Part shown: positions 1-8,820 of the stretch, one piece after another
Layout of the letters: every line of letters starts with the position of its first letter
How positions within the stretch are numbered: the stretch's first letter is position 1
DNA from: Oscillatoriales cyanobacterium
GTDB lineage: Bacteria; Cyanobacteriota; Cyanobacteriia; Cyanobacteriales; Microcoleaceae
Direction: 5' to 3'
NCBI GenBank assembly: GCA_004293365.1
Contig: RDYN01000053.1
Coordinates: 1 to 44,219 of the forward strand
DNA length: 44,219 nt
Notes under the pieces: model-generated
Database searches by the model: none
Told to the model about the DNA's origin: nothing
The model's input: only the letters and a program-made list of their open reading frames with translations
Position numbers and translations under genes: made by a program

Positions 1-60
1 GGCAAATTGAGTAATCCGTCAAGATGAAAATCCATAAGCTTAGCCTCTAGCGTAAAGTTC

Positions 61-3000
61 CTATATTATACAGTTTTCACCGCAAACCCAGAAGAGCCGC
101 TGCATCTTTCCCTGATTCGCACTAATCCGCTCTAAAATTTGAATTTGTTCTGATGCTTCAGCATTGGCATAAATTGCCAATCGCGCCAACGAATCATAGA
201 AGTAAAAATTGGGAACTCTGACCTTAGAAACAGCCACCATTAAATATTGTTCTACCTGCACTGCATTTTCCAGCGCCGCACCGTATTCGCCCAACAAATA
301 ACAAAGCTGAAGCTTGTAACGATAGAAGTCAAAAAGCCCGAACATATCGCTTGCTTGCAGGTGAACCGGCAGCATTTCCTCTTCGTTATAAGCAGCACCG
401 ATCAGCAAACAGGGATTTGCGCTTGCTCCCAATAAATTTAAGACTGCTTGCTCCGCGATTAAATTGCAGTACAACACTCTTTCTTGCTTGATTTGCCGGA
501 GAAAATGATTGTATTGGGTAATTTCTGGCCCTAAATCTACTAAATTGTAACCACGTAAATATGCAGTGCTGCAATACTCGGCTATACCGTAGGCTGTAAA
601 TTCCCAATCTCCGGTTTCCAAACCCAACGTGTAAATTTCTAAGAAAAATTTTAAAGTATCTCTAATATGTTGCTGCCAAGGTTTAATGCAAGAGGCGACT
701 GGTAACAATACCTTGACTCTCATCTCCGGCCTGTGAAACTGCGACACTAAAATCATAGCGAGTTCGCCAAATTGATATCCAGTTTCGAGATCGCCGATAA
801 TTCCGCAGAGAATTAATCCATAATTAGCATAACCAAAAGCAGAATCAGCAGCGTTGCCGTATTTAAGCGATAAATCGATTTGTTTTAAAGTAACTAGCGG
901 AAACAAAGCTGGGGTTACGGTAAATGCCAGCGGAATCAAGTTCGACAGCATCCGCATTGCTGCTAAAGCTTCAGCATCCGTCATTTGTGGCAAATTAATT
1001 AAATCTTGAATCGATTGATTGGCTAATTTTGCACTTATCTGCTGAAAATCTCGCTGAAAATCTGACGGATTTGGCTGTTCAGGAAACTCTACGCCAAACA
1101 TTTTTAACAAGCCAAGTGCGAGATTGACCGCTTCTTGTCCTTGGTTTCTAGCAGCACAAGCTTGAATTTTTACTTCATAAGCTTTGACTTGCTCTACCGC
1201 TGTTTTAGCCTGCGCCCAAATTATTTGCACTAATTGTTCCATCGCTGCTAAATCTCCGCCAAAATATGCAGTTTCTGCCGCTAGATTATGCAATTTTAAT
1301 GTCAGTCGATACTGAGTTTCCCAGCAATCGGCGTTCAGCAATCCCAAGCCGATTGTGGCATATTTGCTGGCAGTAACATAGGCAGTTGATGCTCTAGCTT
1401 TGTGTCCGGCTGCCAAGTTTAACTCAGCGAGTTGTTGCTGTTTGTCTGACCCAACTAGCAAATCAACGCCATAGTTTAATTGATTGACAATCTCAAAAAT
1501 CTTCTCATCTAGCTCTGCGGCAGATGTACGCTGGAGCAGCAGTTGTCCTATTTGCAAGTGAGTTGCTTGTTTTTGGTTTTCCGGAATCAATGAATAAGCA
1601 GCTTGCTGGACGCGATCGTGCAGGAATTTGTAGCTGACAATTTCCGCAGTCTGCGGCGCCTCTTCTCTGGCTCGTCCGAGATAAAATTTGTACACTTCAG
1701 TGGTCGGCAAAATCAAGCCTTCTTGCAATGCTTGCCACAAATTTGTTGCTGTTTCCGCTGACAATTCTTCTGTGACAGTCGCCAAAGTTTCTAAATCAAA
1801 AGAGTTGCCAATACACGCGGCTTTCTTTAACAATTCTTGCGTGGATTTTGGCATTTTTTGCAATTGCAACGCCATAAACTCAACGACATCATCAGTCAGA
1901 GCTAATGCTTTGACTTTGGCAATATCGCAGTGCCAATTACCAGCAGCAAAGTCAAACTGAATCAGCCCATCATCGTGCAGCAGTTTCAGAAATTGCGTGC
2001 TAAAAAATGGATTGCCTTTGGTTTTTTGATAAATTAGTTGAGTTAATGGTAGTGCGATGGCTTCCGCACAGGTAAGCGTATCGGCAACGAGTTGATTTAA
2101 ACTCGTTTCAGTCAGCGCTGCTAATCTAATCGTATTGATTGTAGCTTGTGCTTTGCGAATTTGTTCTAGCGCCAACATCAAAGGATGAGCGGCAGCAACT
2201 TCATTGTCGCGATAAGCTCCAATTAATAGGAGATATCCGCCGTCTGATTCGCTCATCAACAACTGCATCAATTTCAAAGATGCCGAATCAGCCCACTGCA
2301 AATCATCGAGAAAAATGACTAACGGATGTTCTTTGGTGGTGAATACTTGCAGGAATTTTGGCAACAGTAAATTAAAGCGGTTCTGTGTCGCTGTTCCAGA
2401 CAGTTCTGTGGCGGTTGGCTGTTGACCGATAATTTGCTCTAATTCGGGAATTACCTCGATAATTACTTGGGCGCTGTCACCGAGTGCCGCTAAAATTTTG
2501 GTTTTCCAATTTGCTAATTCAGCGTCGCTTTCACTCAGCAATTGTCCCATTAATTCTCTAAATGCTTGCACGAAAGCACCCAAGGGAATATTGCGGTTGA
2601 ATTGGTCGAATTTGCCTTTGATGAAGTAGCCGCGCGCTCCGACAATTGGTTTGTGTACTTCGTTGACAATCGCGGTTTTACCAATCCCGGAAAAACCCGC
2701 GACTAACATTAACTCGCGCTTTGACTGGCTCCTCGCTATAGTTTCGGAATTAGAAATGCGATCGAACGCAGCCAATAATTGAGCAACTTCGGCTTCTCTA
2801 CCGTAGAGTTTCTCTGGGATGAGGAAGCGATCGCACACATCCCGACTGGCGATCGCAAAGCCTTGTATTTTCCCACTTTCTGCAAATTGACGCCCACACA
2901 ATTCTAAATCAAATTTTAGCCCCAAAGCGCTCTGATAGCGGTCTTCAGCATTCTTTGCCATCAATTTGCTGACAATCTCTGAAAGTGCCTCCGGGATTTG

Positions 3001-3708
3001 CGGATTGATTTGGTGCAGCAATGGCGGTTGTTTGGCAATATGAGAGTGTACCAATTCCATCGGATCGTTGCTTTGAAACGGCAACTTACGCGCCAACAAC
3101 TCGTAAAAAGTGACACCCAGAGAGTAAAAATCAGTACGGTAGTCAACGCCGCGATTCATCCTTCCCGTTTGTTCGGGAGATAAATAGCCTAATGTGCCTT
3201 CGAGCCGGTTGGGATTCATCAGGGTTTGAGTTTCCCTCGGCAGCACTGATGCGATGCTAAAGTCAATGAGTTTGACTTGTTTTGTTTGGGGATTAATCAG
3301 AATGTTGGCGGGTTTAATGTCTTTGTGAATGATGCGCTGGCGGTAAAGTATATCTAATGTATTGGCGAGAGCGATCGCAATTTGGAAAAACTCCACCAGA
3401 GATTTAACTGTTTCGCCTTTCCCCGTCCATGCCTTCAGAGAAATTCCCCCGAAGTCTTCGACAATCAGCGCATAGCCGTTGCGGTAGGATTCCAAGCTGT
3501 AGGTTTGGATGATTCCGGGAAAATTTAGGTTTTTGGCGATCGTGTACTGATTGCGAAAATGCAACAGTTCGCTGAAGCTGGGATACTCGTTCCGCAAGAC
3601 TTTGATGATGACGGGTGTTCGATCGCCGAGGCTGCGGGCGCGATAAACCTGGGTGCGAGTCCCTGAATAAATGCGATCGAGAATTTGATAACCTGTTAGT
3701 TCGATCAT
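61..3708 (-). CDS. Ser/Thr protein kinase fused to AAA-type ATPase (C-terminally short)
   Basis: Multidomain signalling protein of about 1215 residues. The ATG at 3708 is preferred because the only upstream in-frame start is a TTG at 3762 and the kinase domain begins immediately after this ATG. Residues 1-270 are a Hanks-type kinase: ATP-binding lysine in VIIKVL (about K36), catalytic loop HKDIKPANIL, a DFS in place of DFG, and SPEQ in place of APE. A P-loop ATPase follows, with Walker A GFSGIGKTAIVNEV and Walker B LVIFLDDLQWAD, then a long helical region. Family members usually continue for several hundred residues into GAF and histidine-kinase domains. Here the frame stops at 61 after an atypical tail, so the sensor half is missing or lies out of frame beyond the left edge. 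Phosphorylation targets are not evident. Confidence 0.85.
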   Translation of the reverse strand: MIELTGYQILDRIYSGTRTQVYRARSLGDRTPVIIKVLRNEYPSFSELLHFRNQYTIAKNLNFPGIIQTYSLESYRNGYALIVEDFGGISLKAWTGKGETVKSLVEFFQIAIALANTLDILYRQRIIHKDIKPANILINPQTKQVKLIDFSIASVLPRETQTLMNPNRLEGTLGYLSPEQTGRMNRGVDYRTDFYSLGVTFYELLARKLPFQSNDPMELVHSHIAKQPPLLHQINPQIPEALSEIVSKLMAKNAEDRYQSALGLKFDLELCGRQFAESGKIQGFAIASRDVCDRFLIPEKLYGREAEVAQLLAAFDRISNSETIARSQSKRELMLVAGFSGIGKTAIVNEVHKPIVGARGYFIKGKFDQFNRNIPLGAFVQAFRELMGQLLSESDAELANWKTKILAALGDSAQVIIEVIPELEQIIGQQPTATELSGTATQNRFNLLLPKFLQVFTTKEHPLVIFLDDLQWADSASLKLMQLLMSESDGGYLLLIGAYRDNEVAAAHPLMLALEQIRKAQATINTIRLAALTETSLNQLVADTLTCAEAIALPLTQLIYQKTKGNPFFSTQFLKLLHDDGLIQFDFAAGNWHCDIAKVKALALTDDVVEFMALQLQKMPKSTQELLKKAACIGNSFDLETLATVTEELSAETATNLWQALQEGLILPTTEVYKFYLGRAREEAPQTAEIVSYKFLHDRVQQAAYSLIPENQKQATHLQIGQLLLQRTSAAELDEKIFEIVNQLNYGVDLLVGSDKQQQLAELNLAAGHKARASTAYVTASKYATIGLGLLNADCWETQYRLTLKLHNLAAETAYFGGDLAAMEQLVQIIWAQAKTAVEQVKAYEVKIQACAARNQGQEAVNLALGLLKMFGVEFPEQPNPSDFQRDFQQISAKLANQSIQDLINLPQMTDAEALAAMRMLSNLIPLAFTVTPALFPLVTLKQIDLSLKYGNAADSAFGYANYGLILCGIIGDLETGYQFGELAMILVSQFHRPEMRVKVLLPVASCIKPWQQHIRDTLKFFLEIYTLGLETGDWEFTAYGIAEYCSTAYLRGYNLVDLGPEITQYNHFLRQIKQERVLYCNLIAEQAVLNLLGASANPCLLIGAAYNEEEMLPVHLQASDMFGLFDFYRYKLQLCYLLGEYGAALENAVQVEQYLMVAVSKVRVPNFYFYDSLARLAIYANAEASEQIQILERISANQGKMQRLFWVCGENCII

Positions 3709-3823
3709 AGCAAAAAATTTTATTATTAAATTAAATTTTCTACTATTATAATCTATTGACAATCCGATTTTGCCCTCGTATAAATACTGAAAAATCCCAC
3801 AAATTTCCCAACCAGCGAGCAGC

Positions 3824-3853
3824 TAACTGTTAACGGTTAACCGTTAACAGTTA
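3824..3853. repeat. 30-bp perfect palindrome downstream of murE
   Basis: A perfect 30-bp palindrome made of nested GTTAAC-type units (centre GGTTAACC) lies 6 bp past the murE stop and about 115 bp before the kinase start, both read leftward. It could act as a terminator-like cruciform, an operator, or a dispersed repeat. There is no clear T-run, so classical termination is unproven. Confidence 0.7.
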
Positions 3854-3859
3854 AGAGAA

Positions 3860-5377
3860 TTAACTCATTCGGGCTGTCAAGGCATCTCGCGCTTGTTCTC
3901 GATCGTCAAAATGGACTTTTTCGGTGCCCAAAATCTGATAATCTTCGTGTCCTTTTCCTGCAATCAGCACGCCATCTCCGGGTTTAGCGTCGATAATAGC
4001 AGCGCGAATTGCTGCGGCGCGATCGCACATCACGACGGGTTTTACGGTGGCAGGAATGCCTGCGATCACGTCTTCTAAAATGCGATCGGGATTTTCGGTA
4101 CGCGGATTGTCGGAGGTAACAACGGCTAAGTCGGCCAACTCTGCCACGATTTTACCCATAATTGGGCGTTTCGTGCGATCGCGATCGCCACCGCAACCAA
4201 ACACACAAATCATTTGACCGGGAATAAACGGCCGCGAAGCCTTCAACAAGTTCTCCAAACTATCTGGAGTGTGCGCGTAATCGACAATTACACTAATATC
4301 TTGATCGGAACTAATTTGCACCCGTTCCATCCGTCCCGGAACTCCCGAAAACAAAGCTAATTTCTCCACAATTGCGGACAAATCTAAACCCAATTGTAAA
4401 GCAGCACCGACAGCAGCCAACATATTAGATAAATTGAACTGACCGACTAAAGGCAAAACAAAAGCAGTTTCGCCCTTGGGAGTGTGCAGCATTCCCTTAA
4501 CTCCATTGGGCTGATACTGCAAATCAAAAGCATACAAATCAGCAGTTTTGTCCGTAGTGCTGTAACTCCATACTTGCTCGGATTTGAGGCTTTCAACAAT
4601 CCGCCGTCCGTAGGAGTCGTCAATATTAATTACAGCGCAATTCTTGAGGTAATCCGAACCGAACAACAGAGATTTTGCCTCAAAATAATCCTCCATATCG
4701 CGGTGATAATCGAGATGGTCTTGAGTCAAGTTTGTAAACACAGCAACTTCAAAAGAACAGCCCAAAACTCGCTGCTGTGCCAAAGCGTGGGAACTGACTT
4801 CCATCACGCCGTATTTGCATCCGGCGGTGACAGCTTCTGCTAGCTGTTTTTGCAAGTCGATCGCAAAAGGTGTAGTGTAAAGAGCAGTTTGTTGAAAACC
4901 AGGCCAGCGAGTGTAAAGCGTGCCGAAAATTGCTGCCGGCAACTGCATTTGATTGAGCAAAAATTCGATTAAATGAGTTGTTGTAGTTTTGCCGTTAGTT
5001 CCGGTAACGCCGACAAGTTTTAATTTGCTAGCAGGATTGCCGTAAAATGCGGTGGCTATTTGACCGCAAATTTGAGCCATATCGGCTACTGGGATGACGC
5101 AGGGAAGCTCTTCTAGCCCCCCCTTGCTAAGGGGGGGTTGGGGGGGTGTTTTCTCGGCGGAGGAGGTGGAAATTATGGCGGCAATTGCACCGCTGGCGAT
5201 CGCACTTTGCCAAAAATCTCCCCCATCAACGCGAGTTCCCGGCATTCCCAAAAACAAATCCCCCGCCCCACAAGCATGGGAATTAGTAGATAAACCCTTG
5301 ACTTCGGCATCGAGGGCCCGATGTTGGATGTCAAAGGAAATGCCGGGAAGTGTTGCTAATAATTCTCTCAATTTCAT
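3860..5377 (-). CDS. murE: UDP-N-acetylmuramoyl-tripeptide synthetase MurE
   Basis: Cytoplasmic Mur ligase adding the third amino acid, predicted meso-diaminopimelate, to UDP-MurNAc-L-Ala-D-Glu during peptidoglycan synthesis. The 505-residue length is normal. The ATP-binding P-loop is GVTGTNGKTTTTHLI. The DNPRTENP motif near residue 410 is the signature of DAP-adding rather than lysine-adding MurE. The central domain carries the EVSSHALAQ and FTNLTQDHLDYH motifs. The ATG at 5377 is preceded by AGGAG at suitable spacing. Unusually, a dispersed G/C-run repeat sits in frame in the N-terminal domain and encodes TPPQPPLSKGG (bases 5115-5147). The neighbours are not cell-wall genes, so it is probably transcribed alone. 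Confidence 0.96.
   Translation of the reverse strand: MKLRELLATLPGISFDIQHRALDAEVKGLSTNSHACGAGDLFLGMPGTRVDGGDFWQSAIASGAIAAIISTSSAEKTPPQPPLSKGGLEELPCVIPVADMAQICGQIATAFYGNPASKLKLVGVTGTNGKTTTTHLIEFLLNQMQLPAAIFGTLYTRWPGFQQTALYTTPFAIDLQKQLAEAVTAGCKYGVMEVSSHALAQQRVLGCSFEVAVFTNLTQDHLDYHRDMEDYFEAKSLLFGSDYLKNCAVINIDDSYGRRIVESLKSEQVWSYSTTDKTADLYAFDLQYQPNGVKGMLHTPKGETAFVLPLVGQFNLSNMLAAVGAALQLGLDLSAIVEKLALFSGVPGRMERVQISSDQDISVIVDYAHTPDSLENLLKASRPFIPGQMICVFGCGGDRDRTKRPIMGKIVAELADLAVVTSDNPRTENPDRILEDVIAGIPATVKPVVMCDRAAAIRAAIIDAKPGDGVLIAGKGHEDYQILGTEKVHFDDREQARDALTARMS
5115..5147. repeat. Dispersed C7/G7 repeat inserted in frame in murE
   Basis: A C7-TTGCTAA-G7-TT-G7 motif lies inside the murE coding sequence and is translated as PPQPPLSKGG. 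A near-identical copy is intergenic at 15226-15259, so this is a mobile or dispersed repeat rather than ancestral murE sequence. Confidence 0.8.
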
Positions 5378-5466
5378 CTGAAAAACTCCTCACTTGGATG
5401 TTTTGAATATGACTTGCGCCAGAAATTGTTCGATCCGCTATCTACAAGCCTTTTCGGTGTGAAATC

Positions 5467-5490
5467 CGCACTCTCCGGGCCCAGAGTGCG
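5467..5490. terminator. Hairpin downstream of glutaredoxin-like gene
   Basis: Arms CGCACTCT and AGAGTGCG flank an 8-base GC loop, about 40 bp past the stop of the leftward glutaredoxin-like gene. GC-rich sequence continues to about 5515. No T-run follows in either direction, so the terminator role is tentative. Confidence 0.35.
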
Positions 5491-5531
5491 GGCCCGGCAC
5501 CCGAAGGGCTTGATTTTTTGCGTAAATCATA

Positions 5532-5840
5532 TTATTGTGACGGATCTATTTGCAAATATTTCTGTAACATTTGCTCCAATTGTGGGACTGTACAGCGGGG
5601 AGAAGGACGAGGTAATTGTTCTTCTGGGGAAAATGCAGCGTCGCCACCAGAATTTTTGCGTTGGGAGTCAACTTTAAACAAAACTGGTACTTCGTACTGG
5701 TAAGCTTGAAACCAGTCATCACGTTCGGTAATGTCTCGTACTTCCAATTGAAACTTGAGGCTTTCAATCTGTTCGAGTTTTTCTTGCAACCCTTCGCACA
5801 AGTGGCATCCGGGTTTGCTGTACAAAATCAATCGCATCAT
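5532..5840 (-). CDS. Glutaredoxin-family (thioredoxin-fold) small protein
   Basis: A 102-residue protein whose N-terminus, LILYSKPGCHLCEGL, is the first strand and redox-active CxxC (C12-H-L-C15) of DUF836/glutaredoxin-like proteins. The ..EVPVLFKVD segment corresponds to the cis-proline turn of the thioredoxin fold (VPVL). The likely role is cytoplasmic thiol-disulfide exchange, with unknown partner. Two ATG codons (5840 and 5837) are adjacent and the start could be either. The C-terminal 30 residues are less typical. It stands alone between murE and a divergent acyltransferase. Confidence 0.85.
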   Translation of the reverse strand: MMRLILYSKPGCHLCEGLQEKLEQIESLKFQLEVRDITERDDWFQAYQYEVPVLFKVDSQRKNSGGDAAFSPEEQLPRPSPRCTVPQLEQMLQKYLQIDPSQ

Positions 5841-6073
5841 CAGAGTACAATTAGACTTGATATTAAATTCTCGAAAGTGCGAAAAGTGCGATCCTCTTCG
5901 AGGGCTTCGCTAACGGAAGTTGGCGAACCAGACTTCGCAAGAAGCAACTCCTGGCATGATTGACCTCAACGCACGATCGAGGCTATCTTAGCATTGGTGG
6001 CGAACCGATTACTACAATTTGCCATCTCAATGCAAATGCCAGCCGATCGAACCCTACACTTTTTCTGTAAAAA

Positions 6074-7126
6074 ATGCAAATTACGCCGGAAATATCTTGC
6101 CGAATTAAATTATTGCGTCTGCCTCTCATCATTGGGATTGTTACTATTCACTCGTCCATCAATTCTGTGGGATATGCTGACAAATTTTTCCAGACGTTGA
6201 TTGCGGGGACTTGGGGCGGTTCTTGCGTGGCTTTTCTGTTCATGCTTTCAGGCTTCCTGTTTTTCAGAAATTTTAATTTATCGCTGAATTCTTATAAAGA
6301 AAAGCTCCAATCTCGGTTTTGGACTCTCCTGGTTCCCTATTTATTTTGGAACTTATCTTTATTGACTGTGGTGTTAATTGTCATGAACGTACCGGCAACG
6401 AGTGCAATTATCCAAGGGCATTACAAGGCATATATTGGGGACTACAGCTTTGCTAATTTTATAGATTGTTTGACCGGATATAAAAGCCTTTATCCGATCG
6501 CATTTCATTTCTGGTACGTCCGGGATTTAATCGCGATGGTGATTCTATCTCCGATATTTTTGATAATCGCTAGAAAGATACCTTATCTAGGTGTAGCTTT
6601 GTTTGCCGCGCCTTGGTTGCTGAATTTGCAAATTGGTTTGAGTATCCAGTGGTTGGGGCCGTTGTTCTTTTATTTGGGATGTCTGATTGCTGTTCAAAAA
6701 TTGGATTTAACTTGGCTCGATAGACGAAAAAGTGCGATTATCGGTATATACTTAGGGATGGCTCTTGTGCTGGCAATGACGCAAACAGCAGACATTAAAA
6801 CTTTTCAACACCAGTTTGAATGCTGCACGAGAGTAATGGGTACGGCGGCGATTTGGTGCGCTTCAGATTTAGTGTCGGGAAAGCTAGAAAAAGCTTGTTT
6901 GAATTTTTCGGGTTTGGCATTTTTTGTTTATGCTATTCACGAACCGACGGTAACAGTTTTTAAGGAAGTTTTTGACAAGTTATCAAAGCCTTCTAATTCA
7001 ATAACTGTCATTGTATACTATTTGTTGACAATCATCCTGGCAACTTTAGTTACGCTGGCGGTGGGGAGTTTTTTACAAAGATATACGCCTAGGTTTTTTC
7101 AAACGGTCACAGGTGCAAGGGGATAA
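6074..7126 (+). CDS. Acyltransferase family 3 membrane protein
   Basis: A 350-residue polytopic membrane protein with about ten hydrophobic segments. The N-terminus (RIKLLRLPLIIGIVTIHSS, then a conserved FLFMLSGFLFF segment) matches the acyltransferase-3 (OafA/YrhL-like) family, which moves O-acetyl or other acyl groups onto surface polysaccharides or related acceptors. The His in the first membrane helix (IVTIHSS) is at the position of the family's conserved catalytic histidine. The final helices end in SFLQRYTPRFFQTVTGARG, a normal C-terminus. There is no strong ribosome-binding site before the ATG at 6074. The substrate cannot be read from context. Confidence 0.85.
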   Translation: MQITPEISCRIKLLRLPLIIGIVTIHSSINSVGYADKFFQTLIAGTWGGSCVAFLFMLSGFLFFRNFNLSLNSYKEKLQSRFWTLLVPYLFWNLSLLTVVLIVMNVPATSAIIQGHYKAYIGDYSFANFIDCLTGYKSLYPIAFHFWYVRDLIAMVILSPIFLIIARKIPYLGVALFAAPWLLNLQIGLSIQWLGPLFFYLGCLIAVQKLDLTWLDRRKSAIIGIYLGMALVLAMTQTADIKTFQHQFECCTRVMGTAAIWCASDLVSGKLEKACLNFSGLAFFVYAIHEPTVTVFKEVFDKLSKPSNSITVIVYYLLTIILATLVTLAVGSFLQRYTPRFFQTVTGARG

Positions 7127-7221
7127 TCGGACTATTTTGGATTTTGGATTTTAGATTTTGGATTGAAGATTTTAAGATTGAAGATGAGCAATGATTGATG
7201 GCATAATGCCTTGAAGTACAA

Positions 7222-7281
7222 GGTTTGTAGTGCGGACTTCAGTCCGCAGCATGAAAGCGGACTGAAGTCCGCACTACGAAC
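7222..7281. repeat. Hairpin repeat with 21-bp perfect arms
   Basis: Arms at 7227-7247 and 7257-7277 are perfect inverted copies around a 9-base loop. The core GCGGACTTCAGTCCGC recurs in related form at about 20010 and in the 8821-9055 array (GGACTTTAGTCC). This is a dispersed cyanobacterial fold-back repeat between the acyltransferase and the ligase promoter. Confidence 0.85.
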
Positions 7282-7350
7282 TGCTTTTTGCGGACTGTTT
7301 TTGTTATAGTAATCGACCAGACATGATATAAATCCTGGTTTTGTGCTTGC

Positions 7351-7379
7351 TTGACTAATGAATCAAGCTTGAGTATACT
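7351..7379 (+). promoter_or_regulatory. Sigma-70-type promoter for DNA ligase gene
   Basis: TTGACT (7351-7356) and TATACT (7374-7379) are separated by exactly 17 bp, close to the housekeeping consensus. The predicted start is around 7386, giving a leader of about 25 nt with GGAGG at 7401-7405 just before the ATG at 7410. An imperfect operator-like inverted repeat, GCTTGA-N8-TCAAGC (7349-7368), overlaps the -35 box and may bind a repressor. Confidence 0.7.
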
Positions 7380-7409
7380 TTACAAGTAGCCCTACAAAAA
7401 GGAGGCATT

Positions 7410-8684
7410 ATGGAGTGCACCGAATACGCAGAAGCCAAGCGAAAAGCAGCCAAAAAAATTAGCGCCGATATTCGAGAACGCTGGAACAATCGCATCGTCA
7501 CGCGGGGATTGCACTTGATGGGTGAAGCGGGGGCGGTGCAGTATTTAGCTGATTACGGGCGCGGCATTGGTACGGCAAAAGTTATCAGTTTTGCACTGTG
7601 TGCCGAGTCGGAAGGATATCCAGAAATGGCGATCGGCTTTTGGAAAAGAGCGTTTGAATTGGAAACGGGAGAAAAGCCGGCTAAAAACACTCCAAACAAG
7701 TCTACCACCAATGCTGCTCCTGCGGCAAAATCAAAGGCCGCGGCTAAAGTTGAGACTGCCAACAATCCAATTGTCCCCGAATTACCTCCGCACTTGCAGC
7801 CGGGAAGGATTGTGACGATGCAGCCGGTTGACGCGCCCAGCGAACGTTCTTATTATATCGAAAATCCCGAGTATTGGGGACAGCCAAAACGCGATGGCAA
7901 CCGAGTTGTGGTCGTGGCGACGCTAGATAAAGTATACTACCAATCGCGATCGACTAACCTGCGGCAACAAGCGTCAATTGCGATCGATCGCACTTTAACC
8001 GACACAGCAGCTAAAATTGGCATCTTTGTTTTAGACGGCGAACTGTATTACAAAAGCTGTACGGGCAGCGAACACCGCACGGGCGCCCAAGCTGCTACAG
8101 TTAATATTGAAAGCGGTTTTCCGACAACCCAGCCCACCGCAGTTTATGCCATTTTCAAAGCTTTGTTTTTCCAGGGAAATGACCTGACCAAAACCGCCGA
8201 ATCAGAAAGAATTGCCGCCGGAGTTGAAGTTGGCGAAATGCTGTTAAGTTTATCTGCGGAATTTGAAATTGTCCCGACATCTCGCACCGCAGGCGAAAAA
8301 CTTTTGCTAGCGCAGCAACAGGAAGCTGAAAACAGAGAAGGCGAAGTTTGGATTTTGCACAACTGCCGCTACGTAGGCGGCAAAGATGTTAAGAAATTCC
8401 CGATGGTAAGGACTAAATACTGTCAGGAATACGACTTATTTATTGTGGGATTGACTCCGACAAAAGTTGCGGGGCGGCCGTTTAGCGCGATCGAAGTCGC
8501 GCAAGAAATCGACGGCAAATTAGTACCTGTCGGAACAGTGGGAACGGGCTTTAGCAGCGGGGAAATGCTGGAAATCGCCAGACTGCACGAGGCAAACCCC
8601 CGGGGAGTCAAAATCAAAGTGCGATCGCAGGGATTGACAGAAAGTGGCAAACTGTGGCACGCCCGATTTCTAGAATTGTGTTAA
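7410..8684 (+). CDS. ATP-dependent DNA ligase-like protein
   Basis: A 424-residue protein. The first 100 residues are an unassigned helical domain followed by an Ala/Lys-rich linker. Residues from about 145 form a nucleotidyltransferase-type ligase core: adenylation motif KRDGNR with predicted nucleophile K160, motif III FVLDGELYY, motif IV REGEVWI, and motif V around RTKYCQEYDLFIVG. An OB-fold-like end carries GTVGTGFSSGEML. The expected reaction is ATP-dependent sealing of DNA nicks, supplementary to the NAD-dependent LigA that bacteria use for replication. Canonical motif IV is EGhhhK, and the lysine is not obvious here. GGAGG lies 4 bases before the ATG. The next gene is an SbcD-like nuclease, which suggests a repair role, though about 390 bp of repeats separate them. 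Confidence 0.82.
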   Translation: MECTEYAEAKRKAAKKISADIRERWNNRIVTRGLHLMGEAGAVQYLADYGRGIGTAKVISFALCAESEGYPEMAIGFWKRAFELETGEKPAKNTPNKSTTNAAPAAKSKAAAKVETANNPIVPELPPHLQPGRIVTMQPVDAPSERSYYIENPEYWGQPKRDGNRVVVVATLDKVYYQSRSTNLRQQASIAIDRTLTDTAAKIGIFVLDGELYYKSCTGSEHRTGAQAATVNIESGFPTTQPTAVYAIFKALFFQGNDLTKTAESERIAAGVEVGEMLLSLSAEFEIVPTSRTAGEKLLLAQQQEAENREGEVWILHNCRYVGGKDVKKFPMVRTKYCQEYDLFIVGLTPTKVAGRPFSAIEVAQEIDGKLVPVGTVGTGFSSGEMLEIARLHEANPRGVKIKVRSQGLTESGKLWHARFLELC

Positions 8685-8693
8685 AATAGCACG

Positions 8694-8755
8694 GCGGTTC
8701 AAACCGCGTCTATACAAACAATGTCTGCCTCCGCAGACTGAATAAAATAACATAA
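8694..8755. repeat. Dispersed 'CGGTT-AAACCGCG' repeat, copy 1
   Basis: The segment beginning GGCGGTTCAAACCGCGTC and continuing through TATACAAACAATGTC is closely similar to 19652-19710 (GGCGGTTGAAACCGCGTC, TATACAAACAAAGTG). It is a short dispersed repeat of unknown function, sitting directly behind the ligase stop. Confidence 0.75.
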
Positions 8756-8820
8756 TTTTAGCCGTCCGGTATTCAGCGATGTCCTAGGCGGATCTGCAAA
8801 TTTAAACAAATATTATCGCA

